From NCBI GenBank assembly GCA_049644285.1, contig JBARRP010000310.1, positions 1 through 64,000 of the forward strand: DNA of 64,000 nucleotides, given 5' to 3'. Shown here piece by piece: positions 1 through 7,592 of this stretch. Every line of letters starts with the position of its first letter. The first letter of the stretch is position 1. Source of the DNA: CAVRXT01 sp049644285. Its GTDB lineage: Bacteria; Acidobacteriota; Terriglobia; Acidiferrales; UBA7541. Below the pieces are notes generated by a model, which had not been told where the DNA came from, made no database searches, and worked only from the letters and a program-made list of their open reading frames with translations. Both the position numbers and the translations under genes were made by a program.

Positions 1-211
1 CAACGTGTTCAAGCAGTTCGGGAACCTTCCGGCGCAACTGCTTCATTACGCAATTCGCGCTCTGATCTGGGTTAGTCGGAGAGTATCCCGCGGAGAGAAC
101 GGATTGCCGTTGATTACCTGTCTTGACAAATGCCTTCAGAAATTTCAGTTCCTTCGGGGTCAACATTGGCTGCCCACGCCGCTTTTTTCGGCTTGGTCTT
201 TCCTCGGGCAT
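1..211 (-). CDS. Phage terminase small subunit-like HTH protein, partial
   Basis: The gene runs off the left edge; about 70 N-terminal codons are visible. The start is the ATG at 211-209, preceded by a GAGGAG ribosome site about six bases away. After a basic N-terminus (residues 1-15) the protein reads LTPKELKFLKAFVKTGN and then SVLSAGYSPTN. This matches the opening helix-turn-helix pattern of Terminase_2 small subunits, which bind phage DNA for packaging. The next genes on this strand (386-1646) are broken, so this may be a prophage or phage-like remnant. It could also be another small HTH DNA-binding protein; no large terminase is visible in the window. Confidence 0.5.
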   Translation of the reverse strand, partial: MPEERPSRKKRRGQPMLTPKELKFLKAFVKTGNQRQSVLSAGYSPTNPDQSANCVMKQLRRKVPELLEHV

Positions 212-385
212 CGGTCGCTCCTCATGGACGCCAGACTTGCCGATCGCAGTTTGCCCTCCTTGTCATCGGAATCTGCTGTCTTGGAGTACAAGGTCCCTAC
301 GCTCCAGATGGCCGATGATTTGTGGAGTCCTCGGGCTCTGAAATCACTGTAAACTTTACAGTGTCCCGACCTGTGGACCGCTTCT

Positions 386-1058
386 TCACATTCCCTCGGT
401 TTGTACTTTGATCGTCTGCTCATCGGTCTGCAGGATCCATTGTGTTAAGGCTTCCCAGACCTGAATGCGACTCCCCGGCTTGACCTCGATGTCGAAACCA
501 AGCGACCGAGCCAGCTTTTTCTTCGCCTCGCACATGCTTTCGTAGACCGCTTCGGGCAGGGCAATCGACCACGTCTTGAATCTTTCCTGCGGTAACCCAG
601 TTTTCTTTTCAAGTGCCGCCCTGACCACATGTTTGAAATCCTTGGCTGGAAGAGTGGCTGCTTTTTCGATCCATTCGTCGCTCTTGCGATCCTTCTCAGA
701 GAGGTAGGTCAGCACATGAGCGTTTCGCTCGGCCAATCCGCTTCAACTTTTCCTCGGGTACGCCCTCAAGGGCTCGTACGCTACGGACCGCCGAGAAAGC
801 GGCTGACATGCTCTCCCCCAATCTTGCATTCATCCAAGAGTGCATGGTTCGGAAGCCTAAGGCCTCGTAGGCCTGGGTATCGATTATCTTGCGGATCAGT
901 GAGCCTAGCCGGAGCCAATTCGACCTCATCTCCCCGACAATGCGGACCACCTTTCTGTCCATTGCCTCGGCTTCGGCTTTCGTCGCTTTTGGCCGACGAA
1001 CGGGCTTGGGAAATTTGGGCAACTCCAATATTGGAGTGCTATGTCGCTGTTTTTTCAT
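386..1058 (-). pseudogene. Frameshifted gene of unknown function
   Basis: Two overlapping frames (1058-696 and 736-386) look like halves of one protein. The upstream frame reads through EGVPEEKLKRIGRA and then diverges into unlikely sequence. The downstream frame picks up with LAERNAHVLTYLSEKD, so joining them near 736-745 by a one-base shift gives a continuous protein of about 215 residues. It is mostly helical and charged, with no recognised motif. The ATG at 1058 overlaps the stop of the upstream zinc-finger gene as ATGA, so the two were probably translationally coupled. The TTG at 736 could in principle start a separate protein, but the overlap and matched composition favour one broken gene. 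Confidence 0.5.
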
Positions 1059-1646
1059 GTACGTAGCTCGCGCTCATTCGAGAGTTCATGGTCATGGCCT
1101 AACTCCGGGTTGATACCTCCATAGCCAAACGCTGAAATCGCGTCTGCAACTCCTTTCTTTTGTGTGGGCGTGTTAACGATATTTGCGCAGTCCTGGACGT
1201 CCCTTCGTACTTTGCGCATACGGCAGGTCCGGCCGCAGTACATTGCTCCCCGTCTCTTGCCAACCAGGGACGTGCCGCAGCCACGGCAGACGCCCAGTTT
1301 GTGATCGATACCATCCCGGCAGGCGCGCGAGCACCACAAGCCCGGCTCAGCCGCGGATCGTCCAGCGAATCAGGCCGATAACCGTGCCACATCGATCGCA
1401 CACGTCACTGACATACACGCCGTGTGTGCGCAATAGTCGGCGGCTCTGTTCTTCATTGAGCCGCACGAAAACCTCCAATTGGTGAGATGTGAAAGATTCG
1501 ACCGCTAATAGCAGTCGTTTTGCTTGGGGATCGGGAGCGAGACAGAAAGTTCGATACGTGTCAACGAAGGGGAGCCAAATTTTTCCTCCATTCTGGCGTG
1601 ATAAGACCCCGTCCCCCCTAGGTTTTTTGTAACGATGTGATTCCAT
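1055..1646 (-). pseudogene. Frameshifted treble-clef zinc-finger protein
   Basis: The first frame starts at the ATG at 1646 and ends at a TGA at 1349-1347, just after VCDRCGTVIG. The adjacent frame continues as LWCSRACRDG and then CRGCG and YCGRTCRMR, ending at 1055. Joined by a one-base shift near 1345-1350 the product is about 195 residues. It then has two complete four-cysteine units: CxxC plus CxxxC, and CxxC plus CxxxC, typical of treble-clef zinc ribbons. Neither half alone has the first finger complete, which is the main argument for one gene. The N-terminal 80 residues are not recognised. It sits in the same broken minus-strand cluster as the terminase-like gene. Confidence 0.55.
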
Positions 1647-1864
1647 GGGAGTTCCTCGGTGGGGTCGGGCAAGGATGTGATTCTTCTAGAGATGCAACTA
1701 GAGGTGAGAAGTTGGATGTTAGAGGTTAGAAAAAGAGCTGACTCGGGAGCGCGTGGGAAGGATTTGATTGTGTGGCGGCGATTCACGGGGCACGATAGCA
1801 TTGGAGTACACAGCCGTCAAATGGGTACTTGTGTAGAACGGGCGCTATTCAGACGGCGCATCCG

Positions 1865-2392
1865 TCACTGCGAAGCAGCCTCCTGCGATAAGTCAACTGG
1901 AGTGGAAGCCTTCACGGTAGGAACCTGAGCTGCAGTGCTTAAGAAAATCACAAGATTTTTCCCTTCCCCGCGGGCGGCCGAAGGAGCAACTATTGCCTCA
2001 TATCCCGCCTCGAGCGCTTGCTTGCCGACCTGCCTGGTGACGGCAACTTCGTCCCCAACGATGGCAGCCGCGCTAATTTGCAGCTTTTCCAAGACCTTTG
2101 CGTCTGTAAGGTCGAGCACGCGACTTGAAGTCAGCTCAAGTTCGTAGGCCCACCAGTCATCAGGCCCGTATTCCTCTGGGTTGATACCGCGCGCCTTCAG
2201 GCCTTTTGCGATCTCCGCAACGGCAGTAACTTTCTCGAAAGACGCGTACAAAATGCCTTTCGTGCCGGGCAAATTGTAACGGCCGCCGTTCAGTTCACTG
2301 CCTCGGCTCGAGAGAGGATCAATCCCCTTATGGACCACTCGGTAGACTGTCGCAGACACGACCGAGCGGGGCGCGTCATGCAAGTCCGGCAA
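1865..2392 (-). CDS. RES-domain toxin
   Basis: This 175-residue protein has the RES toxin pattern: VYRVV near residue 16, GGRYN at 36-40, LYAS followed by a Glu at about residue 60, and PSAARGEG...NLVIF near the C-terminus. Known RES toxins, such as those paired with MbcA/Xre antitoxins, deplete cellular NAD+. The start is a TTG at 2392-2390 lying immediately after the TAG stop of the antitoxin (stop and start are contiguous), with a GAAGGAG ribosome site inside the antitoxin's last codons. This tight coupling makes it the second gene of a toxin-antitoxin operon. Functional assignment rests on motifs and on the partner gene. Confidence 0.85.
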   Translation of the reverse strand: MPDLHDAPRSVVSATVYRVVHKGIDPLSSRGSELNGGRYNLPGTKGILYASFEKVTAVAEIAKGLKARGINPEEYGPDDWWAYELELTSSRVLDLTDAKVLEKLQISAAAIVGDEVAVTRQVGKQALEAGYEAIVAPSAARGEGKNLVIFLSTAAQVPTVKASTPVDLSQEAASQ

Positions 2393-3025
2393 CTAGACGT
2401 AAACTCCTTCTCGCACCGCCTGAATGTCTGCAGTGACGCGGTCAAATTCCCCTCGAGCCAGAAGGCTCATGGGCGTGTCACCATTGAAACTGGGATTTGG
2501 ATGGTTCAGGTAGCTCCGAATGGCATCGCCGTTTGGCAGACTCTCCAGCAATAATGAAACGATTTGAGAAAGTCTTTCCAGCTCTGGCTTCGGTCGGGGG
2601 CGTGTTCCCTTCATCCAGCGATGCGCCGTCCTGGTCGACACGTTTAGTATGCGACTGAGAGCTTCTTGAGAAGTACGCAGGATGCGGGCGATGCGCGGAA
2701 TATCAAGGTTCATGGCGCGGCGGGGTGCAACAACGGTGGCCAAGTGGCTTAGCTGTCGACGTAGTCTGCCCGGGGATTGCTCGAAATCAACTAACATAAT
2801 CACCGCATGCGAGAGCTGGTCTCGAAGAGCTTCAACGATGTCTTGGGCTTGCAAAGTTGGCATACAAATGTCAATCAAGACGACGTCAGGGTGCTCCTTT
2901 ACCAGGAGGAGAGCGTCGGCGCTCGATTTGACGCCGTGTATGCGGGCAAAGCGGGCCAGCATGCCTTCGGCGGGAGGGTGGGTACCCTCCTCCTTTAGCG
3001 CGACAACTTTTGATCTGCCAGCCAT
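2393..3025 (-). CDS. Xre/MbcA/ParS-type antitoxin with a receiver-like N-terminal segment
   Basis: The 210-residue protein is the partner of the RES toxin. Residues about 105-145 form an Xre-like helix-turn-helix (RTSQEALSRILNVSTRTAHRWMKG). The C-terminus (about 165-210) has the toxin-binding DUF2384-type segment with NPSFNGDTPMSLL. Unusually, residues 36-80 read like part of a response-regulator receiver: HPDVVLIDICMP places D52 where the phosphoacceptor would lie, and VIMLVDF follows as the next strand. The acidic pair expected in the first strand is not visible, so the receiver is partial or degenerate. An in-frame stop lies just upstream of the ATG at 3025, fixing the start. The promoter suggests leaderless translation. 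Confidence 0.8.
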   Translation of the reverse strand: MAGRSKVVALKEEGTHPPAEGMLARFARIHGVKSSADALLLVKEHPDVVLIDICMPTLQAQDIVEALRDQLSHAVIMLVDFEQSPGRLRRQLSHLATVVAPRRAMNLDIPRIARILRTSQEALSRILNVSTRTAHRWMKGTRPRPKPELERLSQIVSLLLESLPNGDAIRSYLNHPNPSFNGDTPMSLLARGEFDRVTADIQAVREGVYV

Positions 3026-3076
3026 ACAGCTATACTACTAGGGCGAAAATGAACAGTCAAGACACTGTCCAGACAC
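3023..3076 (-). promoter_or_regulatory. Antitoxin/RES promoter with overlapping operator repeats
   Basis: On the minus strand TTGACT (3060-3055), a 17-base spacer and TAGTAT (3037-3032) form a good sigma-70-type promoter. Only six bases separate the -10 from the antitoxin ATG, so the message would be leaderless or nearly so. Overlapping the -35 are two palindrome-like decamers eleven bases apart: AGTCAAGACA (3055-3064) and TGTCCAGACA (3066-3075). They are natural binding sites for the Xre-type antitoxin. Promoter strength and binding are inferred. Confidence 0.6.
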
Positions 3077-3405
3077 TTGGCTGGGGCTGCATCCGGCTAC
3101 TCTCGGGGCCATTGTTCGGGTAGCTGGAAGATAGAGCGTAATTGGCCGCCGTGGGAGTCCATGCTTCGTGCAGACGAGGGCAGCGCAATTCGATCAAAAT
3201 CGTGCAACGGGCTTTGCTCGGAAATAAAGCAGGTTAATAATGACTTTAGGATATTAAACCTCTATTATCAGTGGCGGATGGGGGAGTAATGAAGAGCTTC
3301 GATCCTAGGGCTCACGCCCCTGGGCTATTTTCTGGCACCCGCGTTAGGGGGCTCCCGCTCAGGGATTGGACTTTGCGGAAACGAGTCCGGGTTGCAGATT
3401 TTGGG
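3077..3405. other. Intergenic region, no gene found
   Basis: No credible gene lies between the antitoxin promoter and the PIN toxin. The segment from about 3310 to 3370 (GGGCTCACGCCCCTGGGC onward) has the look of a dispersed intergenic repeat, but no second copy is present in this window, so that is a guess. Confidence 0.4.
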
Positions 3406-3426
3406 GCATCGATCTGAAATCGATGC
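3406..3426. promoter_or_regulatory. Perfect 8-bp inverted repeat, candidate operator
   Basis: GCATCGAT (3406-3413), a five-base spacer and ATCGATGC (3419-3426) form a perfect inverted repeat. It ends 29 bases before the PIN toxin start, where a toxin-antitoxin operator is expected. The arms could also form an RNA hairpin. Confidence 0.5.
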
Positions 3427-3455
3427 TACAATTACGTTTGTCATATTGTGTCATA

Positions 3456-3959
3456 ATGATCGTCTTCGACGCGTCCACGTTGATCTTGATCGCCAAAGGC
3501 GAGTTGCTTGAGGTATTTCTTGCGCACATCAGCGTGCCGGTAGCGATTCCCGGTGAAGTTGCGAAGGAATGCTGCGGCTCCAAAAAGACGCTGGATGGAG
3601 TGATCATTCAAAAAGCGTTGGATGAGGCGCGAATCAAAAGGGTCGCGGTCAAGAATCGCCGCCTCGTTGCCAAACTGCAGGCAGACTTCAGCCTGGGCAG
3701 GGGCGAAGCGGAGGCCATCGCGCTTGCGCTCAATGAGAAGGCTCAGCTCCTGGGCATTGACGACAAGAATGGGTTGAACGCGTGCAAGCTACTGGGTGTC
3801 CCGTTCACCACGGCGGTGGGCATCTTGATTCGAAGCCGGGAAAAGGGATTGCTGGAAGAGCCTGAGGCCCTTGAGAAGCTTGCGTCGCTGGCGAAACACG
3901 GGCGCTATCGGGATTCAATAATCGAGGACGCGGGACTGAAATTGGAGGCAAAGCCGTGA
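3456..3959 (+). CDS. PIN-domain toxin (DUF3368-like)
   Basis: The product has 167 residues and starts MIVFDASTLILIAKG, with the conserved first PIN Asp at residue 5. GRGEAEAIALALN and LLGIDDKNG supply the other acidic active-site residues. PIN proteins of this type are single-strand RNases, usually toxins. An upstream in-frame ATG (3366) would add 30 residues unlike any PIN domain, so the ATG at 3456 is preferred. The stop overlaps the GTG of the next gene, a UPF0175-like antitoxin, which is the usual companion of this PIN group. The toxin comes first here, whereas most type II modules put the antitoxin first. Confidence 0.8.
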   Translation: MIVFDASTLILIAKGELLEVFLAHISVPVAIPGEVAKECCGSKKTLDGVIIQKALDEARIKRVAVKNRRLVAKLQADFSLGRGEAEAIALALNEKAQLLGIDDKNGLNACKLLGVPFTTAVGILIRSREKGLLEEPEALEKLASLAKHGRYRDSIIEDAGLKLEAKP

Positions 3960-4252
3960 GCAAGACGATGAGCGTTCGCATGGATCGCGAGAACTACGAT
4001 TTCCTTCACGAGATCACAAAGGAAGAGGGGAGTGACTTGTCGAAAGCCGTTCGGGATATGGTGACTCGCGGAAGAATTCTGCTCGCGGTCGAGAGATACA
4101 AGAAGGGAGAGGCCTCGCTTGGCAGAGCTGCGGAGTTGGCGGGGGTGCCCGTCGGACAGATGATGACGATCCTGGCGGAATTCGGAGTCGAAAGCAGGCT
4201 GGAGAAAGAAGACTACCTGCAGGGGCTTAAGAACCTGCAGAAGGTCTGGTGA
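3956..4252 (+). CDS. UPF0175-family antitoxin
   Basis: The 98-residue protein begins MSKTMSVRMDRENYDFLHE, which resembles a ribbon-helix-helix opening, and ends with AAELAGVPVGQMMTILAEF, the signature of UPF0175 small DNA-binding proteins. It starts at a GTG sharing bases with the toxin stop (GTGA), so the pair is translationally coupled. It should bind and neutralise the upstream PIN protein and repress the operon, possibly through the inverted repeat at 3406-3426. The family call is good; partnership is inferred from overlap. Confidence 0.75.
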   Translation: MSKTMSVRMDRENYDFLHEITKEEGSDLSKAVRDMVTRGRILLAVERYKKGEASLGRAAELAGVPVGQMMTILAEFGVESRLEKEDYLQGLKNLQKVW

Positions 4253-4332
4253 TTTGCTCTAAGTTGCTGGTTTCCCTCGGCTCCGGCAAGTTATAGCAGA
4301 GTTGACCGAAGAGCTTCAAGTCTTGCCGTGTG

Positions 4333-4755
4333 TCATTTTTTCGGCGGCGGCAAAAGATTCTTGAGGACGGACGCCAGTTGTTCAGCAAGACGGCCCGTCT
4401 TGGCAACTGATTCGAGTTGCCGGTTGATGTCCTCGGCATCACCCCGCTTGCGAACGCGGACAGCGCAGACGACTACAACATGATGTTCAGGGTAAATGCG
4501 GTAAACGACGCGATGGTTTCCGAATGGGTGCTTCCAATAGCTCGCGAGGGAGCCGCGCAATGGCGGTCCGTACCCTTCCGGGTCAATGGCCAGCTTTTTC
4601 TCCAAAACCCTTCGAAGCTGATTCCGCACGCTTCCGTCGAGGTTTTTAATGTCCGCTGCGGCATGCGACGTGTATCGAAGCTCGAAGGAAGGCTTGGGAG
4701 GCGCCTGTTCTGTCGAGGGAGGTGAGGGCGAGGGCTGTTTTCGCCCTTTGCTCAT
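4333..4755 (-). CDS. RelE/ParE-family toxin
   Basis: After a Pro/Ser/Gln-rich, probably unstructured leader (residues 1-22) the protein has the compact RelE fold signature: FELRYTSHAAADIKNL, then LRGSLASYWKHPFGNHRVVYRI and VVVVCAVRVRKRGD. Family members cleave ribosome-associated mRNA (RelE) or poison gyrase (ParE); which applies here cannot be told. The R-V-V-Y-R-I strand is the conserved core. Its ATG at 4755 overlaps the TGA of the Phd-like antitoxin upstream (ATGA), giving the usual antitoxin-toxin order on the minus strand. The tail (about 25 residues, ending LPPPKK) is longer than in minimal RelE proteins. Confidence 0.8.
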   Translation of the reverse strand: MSKGRKQPSPSPPSTEQAPPKPSFELRYTSHAAADIKNLDGSVRNQLRRVLEKKLAIDPEGYGPPLRGSLASYWKHPFGNHRVVYRIYPEHHVVVVCAVRVRKRGDAEDINRQLESVAKTGRLAEQLASVLKNLLPPPKK

Positions 4756-5060
4756 TCGCCAAAAACATCTGCGGTGGTGAGCAGCCGGCCAGCGGCAAGG
4801 TCTTCATCGATGGTCTTGGACAGAGCGAGCAAGCGGTCGGTGAGTTCGCGATCCGCAAGAATCTCCAGAGTGGCAATGATCGACTCACGCTCTTTCACGA
4901 GAGCGTCCAAAAAGTCTTTGTCCACTAAGTACTTTGGAGGTTGGCGTCGATTCTCGACCAACACAACTCTGTTCGCCTTCGCTTCTTTCAAGTAATGTTT
5001 GAGCTTGTCCCGCAGGCGGGTGGCTGTGACCTTTTTGACGTCGATGAAAGCTCTCGGCAT
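4752..5060 (-). CDS. Phd/YefM-type antitoxin
   Basis: The 102-residue protein opens VKKVTATRLRDKLKHYLKEA, then NRVVLVENRRQPPKYLVDKDFLDAL. This is the Phd/YefM pattern of an N-terminal DNA-binding domain followed by a helical toxin-binding tail. It is the first gene of a two-gene minus-strand operon and overlaps the RelE-like toxin by four bases. Two copies of TAAACGTAC lie just upstream and are likely its operator. Confidence 0.75.
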   Translation of the reverse strand: MPRAFIDVKKVTATRLRDKLKHYLKEAKANRVVLVENRRQPPKYLVDKDFLDALVKERESIIATLEILADRELTDRLLALSKTIDEDLAAGRLLTTADVFGE

Positions 5061-5070
5061 GGCGCCCTCC

Positions 5071-5100
5071 TAAACGTACGCTCCGCATTCATAAACGTAC
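5071..5100. promoter_or_regulatory. TAAACGTAC direct repeats, candidate operator
   Basis: TAAACGTAC occurs at 5071-5079 and 5092-5100, exactly 21 bases (two helical turns) apart. The first copy is ten bases upstream of the Phd-like antitoxin start codon on the minus strand. The position and phasing fit an autoregulatory operator. Confidence 0.55.
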
Positions 5101-5240
5101 ATTTAAGCCGGGATCCTGTCAAGCGAGATGTTGCCGCCCATTGGAGAAGGTCAGCTTGGCTCTGATCGGCTGGGCACTCAAATGCCCGAGCTAACTGCGC
5201 GTGTCACACTTGCGGCGCTTGAGTCTGAGCGTGCCTCATG

Positions 5241-5264
5241 GTACACTTGTGTACGCAAGTGTAC
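5241..5264. promoter_or_regulatory. Perfect 9-bp inverted repeat, candidate operator
   Basis: GTACACTTG (5241-5249), a six-base spacer and CAAGTGTAC (5256-5264) form a perfect inverted repeat 16 bases before the antitoxin start. It immediately precedes the GGAGG ribosome site, so a bound antitoxin would block transcription of the antitoxin/PIN pair. Confidence 0.6.
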
Positions 5265-5280
5265 GTGTGGAGGTGTTCCG

Positions 5281-5544
5281 ATGGCAGCGGTCAAAGTGGG
5301 AATTCGGGAGTTTCGGGAAAAGCTGGCCAGCTATCTGCTGGAGTCCGATACGCCAGTGGCGATCACTCGCCACGGGGACACAGTCGGCTATTATATTCCG
5401 GCGCGCCGCAAGCGCAGCGAAGCCGAGCGTACGGCGCTGAAGGAAGCTGCCTCTCGTTTGCAGAAAATGCTCGAAGCCGAAGGCATCTCGGAAGAAGAGA
5501 TCGTCGCGGATTTCAAGCGCTGGCGTGCCGGCAGGCATAAGTGA
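5281..5544 (+). CDS. Phd/YefM-type antitoxin
   Basis: The 87-residue protein begins MAAVKVGIREFREKLASYL, then TPVAITRHGDTVGYYIP, a textbook prevent-host-death antitoxin opening. The charged helical C-terminus (RKRSEAERTALKEAASRLQ) would bind the toxin. An upstream in-frame start at 5128 would add 51 residues of unlikely sequence. The ATG at 5281 has a GGAGG site at the right distance and an operator palindrome before it. It overlaps the downstream PIN gene (GTGA). Confidence 0.85.
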   Translation: MAAVKVGIREFREKLASYLLESDTPVAITRHGDTVGYYIPARRKRSEAERTALKEAASRLQKMLEAEGISEEEIVADFKRWRAGRHK

Positions 5545-5972
5545 ATCTCCGCAAAGGGCTGGTCCTCGATGCCAACATCCTGCTTCGGGCGGTATTCGGT
5601 TCTCGGGTAAGACAACTGCTGGAGACCTACGAAGATGTAGCTGGTTTCTACAGTCCCGATGTGTGCTTCGAGGAAGCCCAAGAATACATCCCTGATGTTG
5701 CCAAACGTCGCAGGGTCGATTCTTCGCTTGCAGTGTCGGTGCTTGAGCAAGTGCGCGGCATGGTGGTGGCGGTGGACAGAAGCCTGTACGAGAGTCACGA
5801 GAAGCTTGCCCGCGAGCGAATCCAGCGTCGGGACCCGGACGACTGGCCGGTGGTGGCAGTTGCGCTGCTGTTAGACGTACCCGTGTGGACGGAGGATCAG
5901 GATTTTTTCGGAAGCGGAATTCCGACTTGGACTACGGATCGAGTGGAGTTATACCTGCGAGGCTCTGCGTAG
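5541..5972 (+). CDS. PIN-domain toxin (VapC-like)
   Basis: The 143-residue protein starts with a GTG sharing bases with the antitoxin's TGA. It has the PIN acidic set: LVLDANILLRAVFG at the N-terminus, FEEAQEY in the middle, and DPDDWPVVAVALLLDVPVWTEDQDF near the end. It should be a Mg2+-dependent RNase neutralised by the preceding Phd-type protein. Phd with PIN is a less common pairing than VapB or Phd/Doc, so the partnership rests on the overlap and shared operator. Confidence 0.8.
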   Translation: MNLRKGLVLDANILLRAVFGSRVRQLLETYEDVAGFYSPDVCFEEAQEYIPDVAKRRRVDSSLAVSVLEQVRGMVVAVDRSLYESHEKLARERIQRRDPDDWPVVAVALLLDVPVWTEDQDFFGSGIPTWTTDRVELYLRGSA

Positions 5973-5993
5973 AGCGCTGAAGCCTCACGTCAG

Positions 5994-6014
5994 GCCCGAC
6001 ACACATCGTCGGGC
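5994..6014. terminator. Short hairpin after the PIN gene
   Basis: GCCCGAC (5994-6000), a seven-base loop and GTCGGGC (6008-6014) form a perfect stem between converging genes. There is no T tract, so it is at best a weak or Rho-assisted terminator. Confidence 0.35.
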
Positions 6015-6056
6015 GGGGACCCTTCGGCAGAGCTCAGGGCAAGCGGTGAGCTACAA

Positions 6057-7592
6057 CTAGGTGTTGAGTGTGAGGGAGGGCCGAAGTTCGCGGACATTGC
6101 CCAGATCCTCGAGGGCATGCACACGTTCGATGATTGCTTCTGTGCGGTCAGCGCCGAGTACCGGCGCCATCAGGTCCCGCGCCTTCGCGTTTAAGCCATC
6201 CGTATTCAGGGGGTTTTCCCTCGAGCCGGGGGCGTAACGGGTAAATTGGCTCACGGTGCGGCCATCGCGAAGGGTTACCTCGACGAAGCCGCTGCGTGGC
6301 GCGTCCGGATCCATCAGGTTTCGATCGGCCACCAGTTCGACGCGATCCTGCACGGCGCGTATTTGCGGGTCCGCCATGCGCTCGTGGGAGTGGCTGCTCG
6401 AGAAAGAGACGGCGCCATCGACCAAAGCCAAGGCAATGATGTACTGGCAGTTGACGTCGGGCATGGAGCTGTTATCGACGATACGCGCACCATCTTCCGG
6501 CAGCCTGACGACGATGCGCTTTACATTGTCGACGAGCAGGCCGTTCTCCCGGCGGAGTTTGAGGAATGCGTCCAAGGGAGCTTGGATGGGATAGCCCACG
6601 GGATACGCTTTGATGGCCGTTTCCGTGACAAAAAACCGGCTGCCCAGACCCGCCACCATCTCCTCCGGCTGCGGTTGGGGGGAAAGGGCCTGGAGCACGT
6701 TGTGCTCGCAATCCAGCACGTCCCGGACACCGGTAAACCCGGCCTGGACCATGATGGCTGCGGTGACCCCATTGCGGGCGCCCATCCCGGCAAAGTCGAA
6801 GGCTTTTTCTACGTGCTCAGTATCCTGGGTCCAGCTCCAGATGCCGGACACCTGCTGTGCGGCATAGGAGAGGGCATAGCGGATCCCGGCTTCATCCAAG
6901 CGAGCCAGGGAGGCTGCGGCCGCAACGCTGCCGAACGTGGAGCCGGTGCCCTCGGCGCTGCGGTGAGTGGCACGCACCAAGTCTGGTCCCAGAGCCAGGA
7001 GAAAACGACAACAGAGATCGTAGCCCAGCGTTACTGCCCTGAGCAGCTCCATTCCTGAGCGGCCTTCCCTTTCCGCCATGGCCAGCGCGGCTGGAACTAC
7101 GGAACAACCGGGATGCGCTTTTGTTAGTAGCTCGACGTCATCTGTTTCGTCGGCGTGGCTGAACATGCCGTTGGCCAGAGCGGCGTTGACGGCGGACGTC
7201 ATGATGTCCGTAGTGAGGATCGAAGCCTCTGGAACGCCGCCTTGTGCTCGCGCGTAACGGATCGCCATTTCCCCGGGCTTGAGACGGGCTCCGGAAACCA
7301 TCGCCGCTAGCGTGTCCAGGATACGATGCTTGCCTTCCCGCGCGACCGCCGGCGGGAGAGTTCGGTTCCGGGCTTCCACCATATAGCGCGCTAGACGTCC
7401 GGTGATATCGGCACTCGCCGCCGTCGGAGGCGTCTTCCGAGAGCCCTGACTGCGGGGAAGCACTGAGCCCGCCGCGCTCTTGGCCGGGAATGCCGCGGCC
7501 GCGATGAATCCGCCCACACCCTGCAACATCCGGCGCCGCGTCAGGACTGCGCCGTCGCTTTCCGAAGGCATGTCGCCGCGATTGTCGCCCAC
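6057..7592 (-). CDS. MmgE/PrpD family protein with Tat-type signal
   Basis: The family includes 2-methylcitrate dehydratase and cis-aconitate decarboxylase; the substrate here is unknown. Conserved stretches include RILDTLAAMVSGARLKPGE, ANGMFSHADETDDVE, HPGCSVVPAALA, EGTGSTFGSVAAAA and KAYPVGYPIQAPLDAFLKL. The N-terminus has TRRRMLQ followed by a hydrophobic alanine-rich stretch, indicating a twin-arginine signal, which is unusual for a family that is normally cytoplasmic. The GTG at 7592 is preferred: it has an AGGAGG site five bases upstream, while the ATG at 7721 adds 43 residues of non-signal sequence. It is divergent from the iorA-type gene, so a link to that molybdenum hydroxylase is possible. 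Confidence 0.8.
   Translation of the reverse strand: MGDNRGDMPSESDGAVLTRRRMLQGVGGFIAAAAFPAKSAAGSVLPRSQGSRKTPPTAASADITGRLARYMVEARNRTLPPAVAREGKHRILDTLAAMVSGARLKPGEMAIRYARAQGGVPEASILTTDIMTSAVNAALANGMFSHADETDDVELLTKAHPGCSVVPAALAMAEREGRSGMELLRAVTLGYDLCCRFLLALGPDLVRATHRSAEGTGSTFGSVAAAASLARLDEAGIRYALSYAAQQVSGIWSWTQDTEHVEKAFDFAGMGARNGVTAAIMVQAGFTGVRDVLDCEHNVLQALSPQPQPEEMVAGLGSRFFVTETAIKAYPVGYPIQAPLDAFLKLRRENGLLVDNVKRIVVRLPEDGARIVDNSSMPDVNCQYIIALALVDGAVSFSSSHSHERMADPQIRAVQDRVELVADRNLMDPDAPRSGFVEVTLRDGRTVSQFTRYAPGSRENPLNTDGLNAKARDLMAPVLGADRTEAIIERVHALEDLGNVRELRPSLTLNT

Noticed and set aside
5..352. A 115-codon plus-strand frame at the left edge
   Set aside because: It lies opposite the terminase-like gene, has no ribosome site, and its protein shows no domain-like pattern; the minus-strand reading gives the recognisable HTH.
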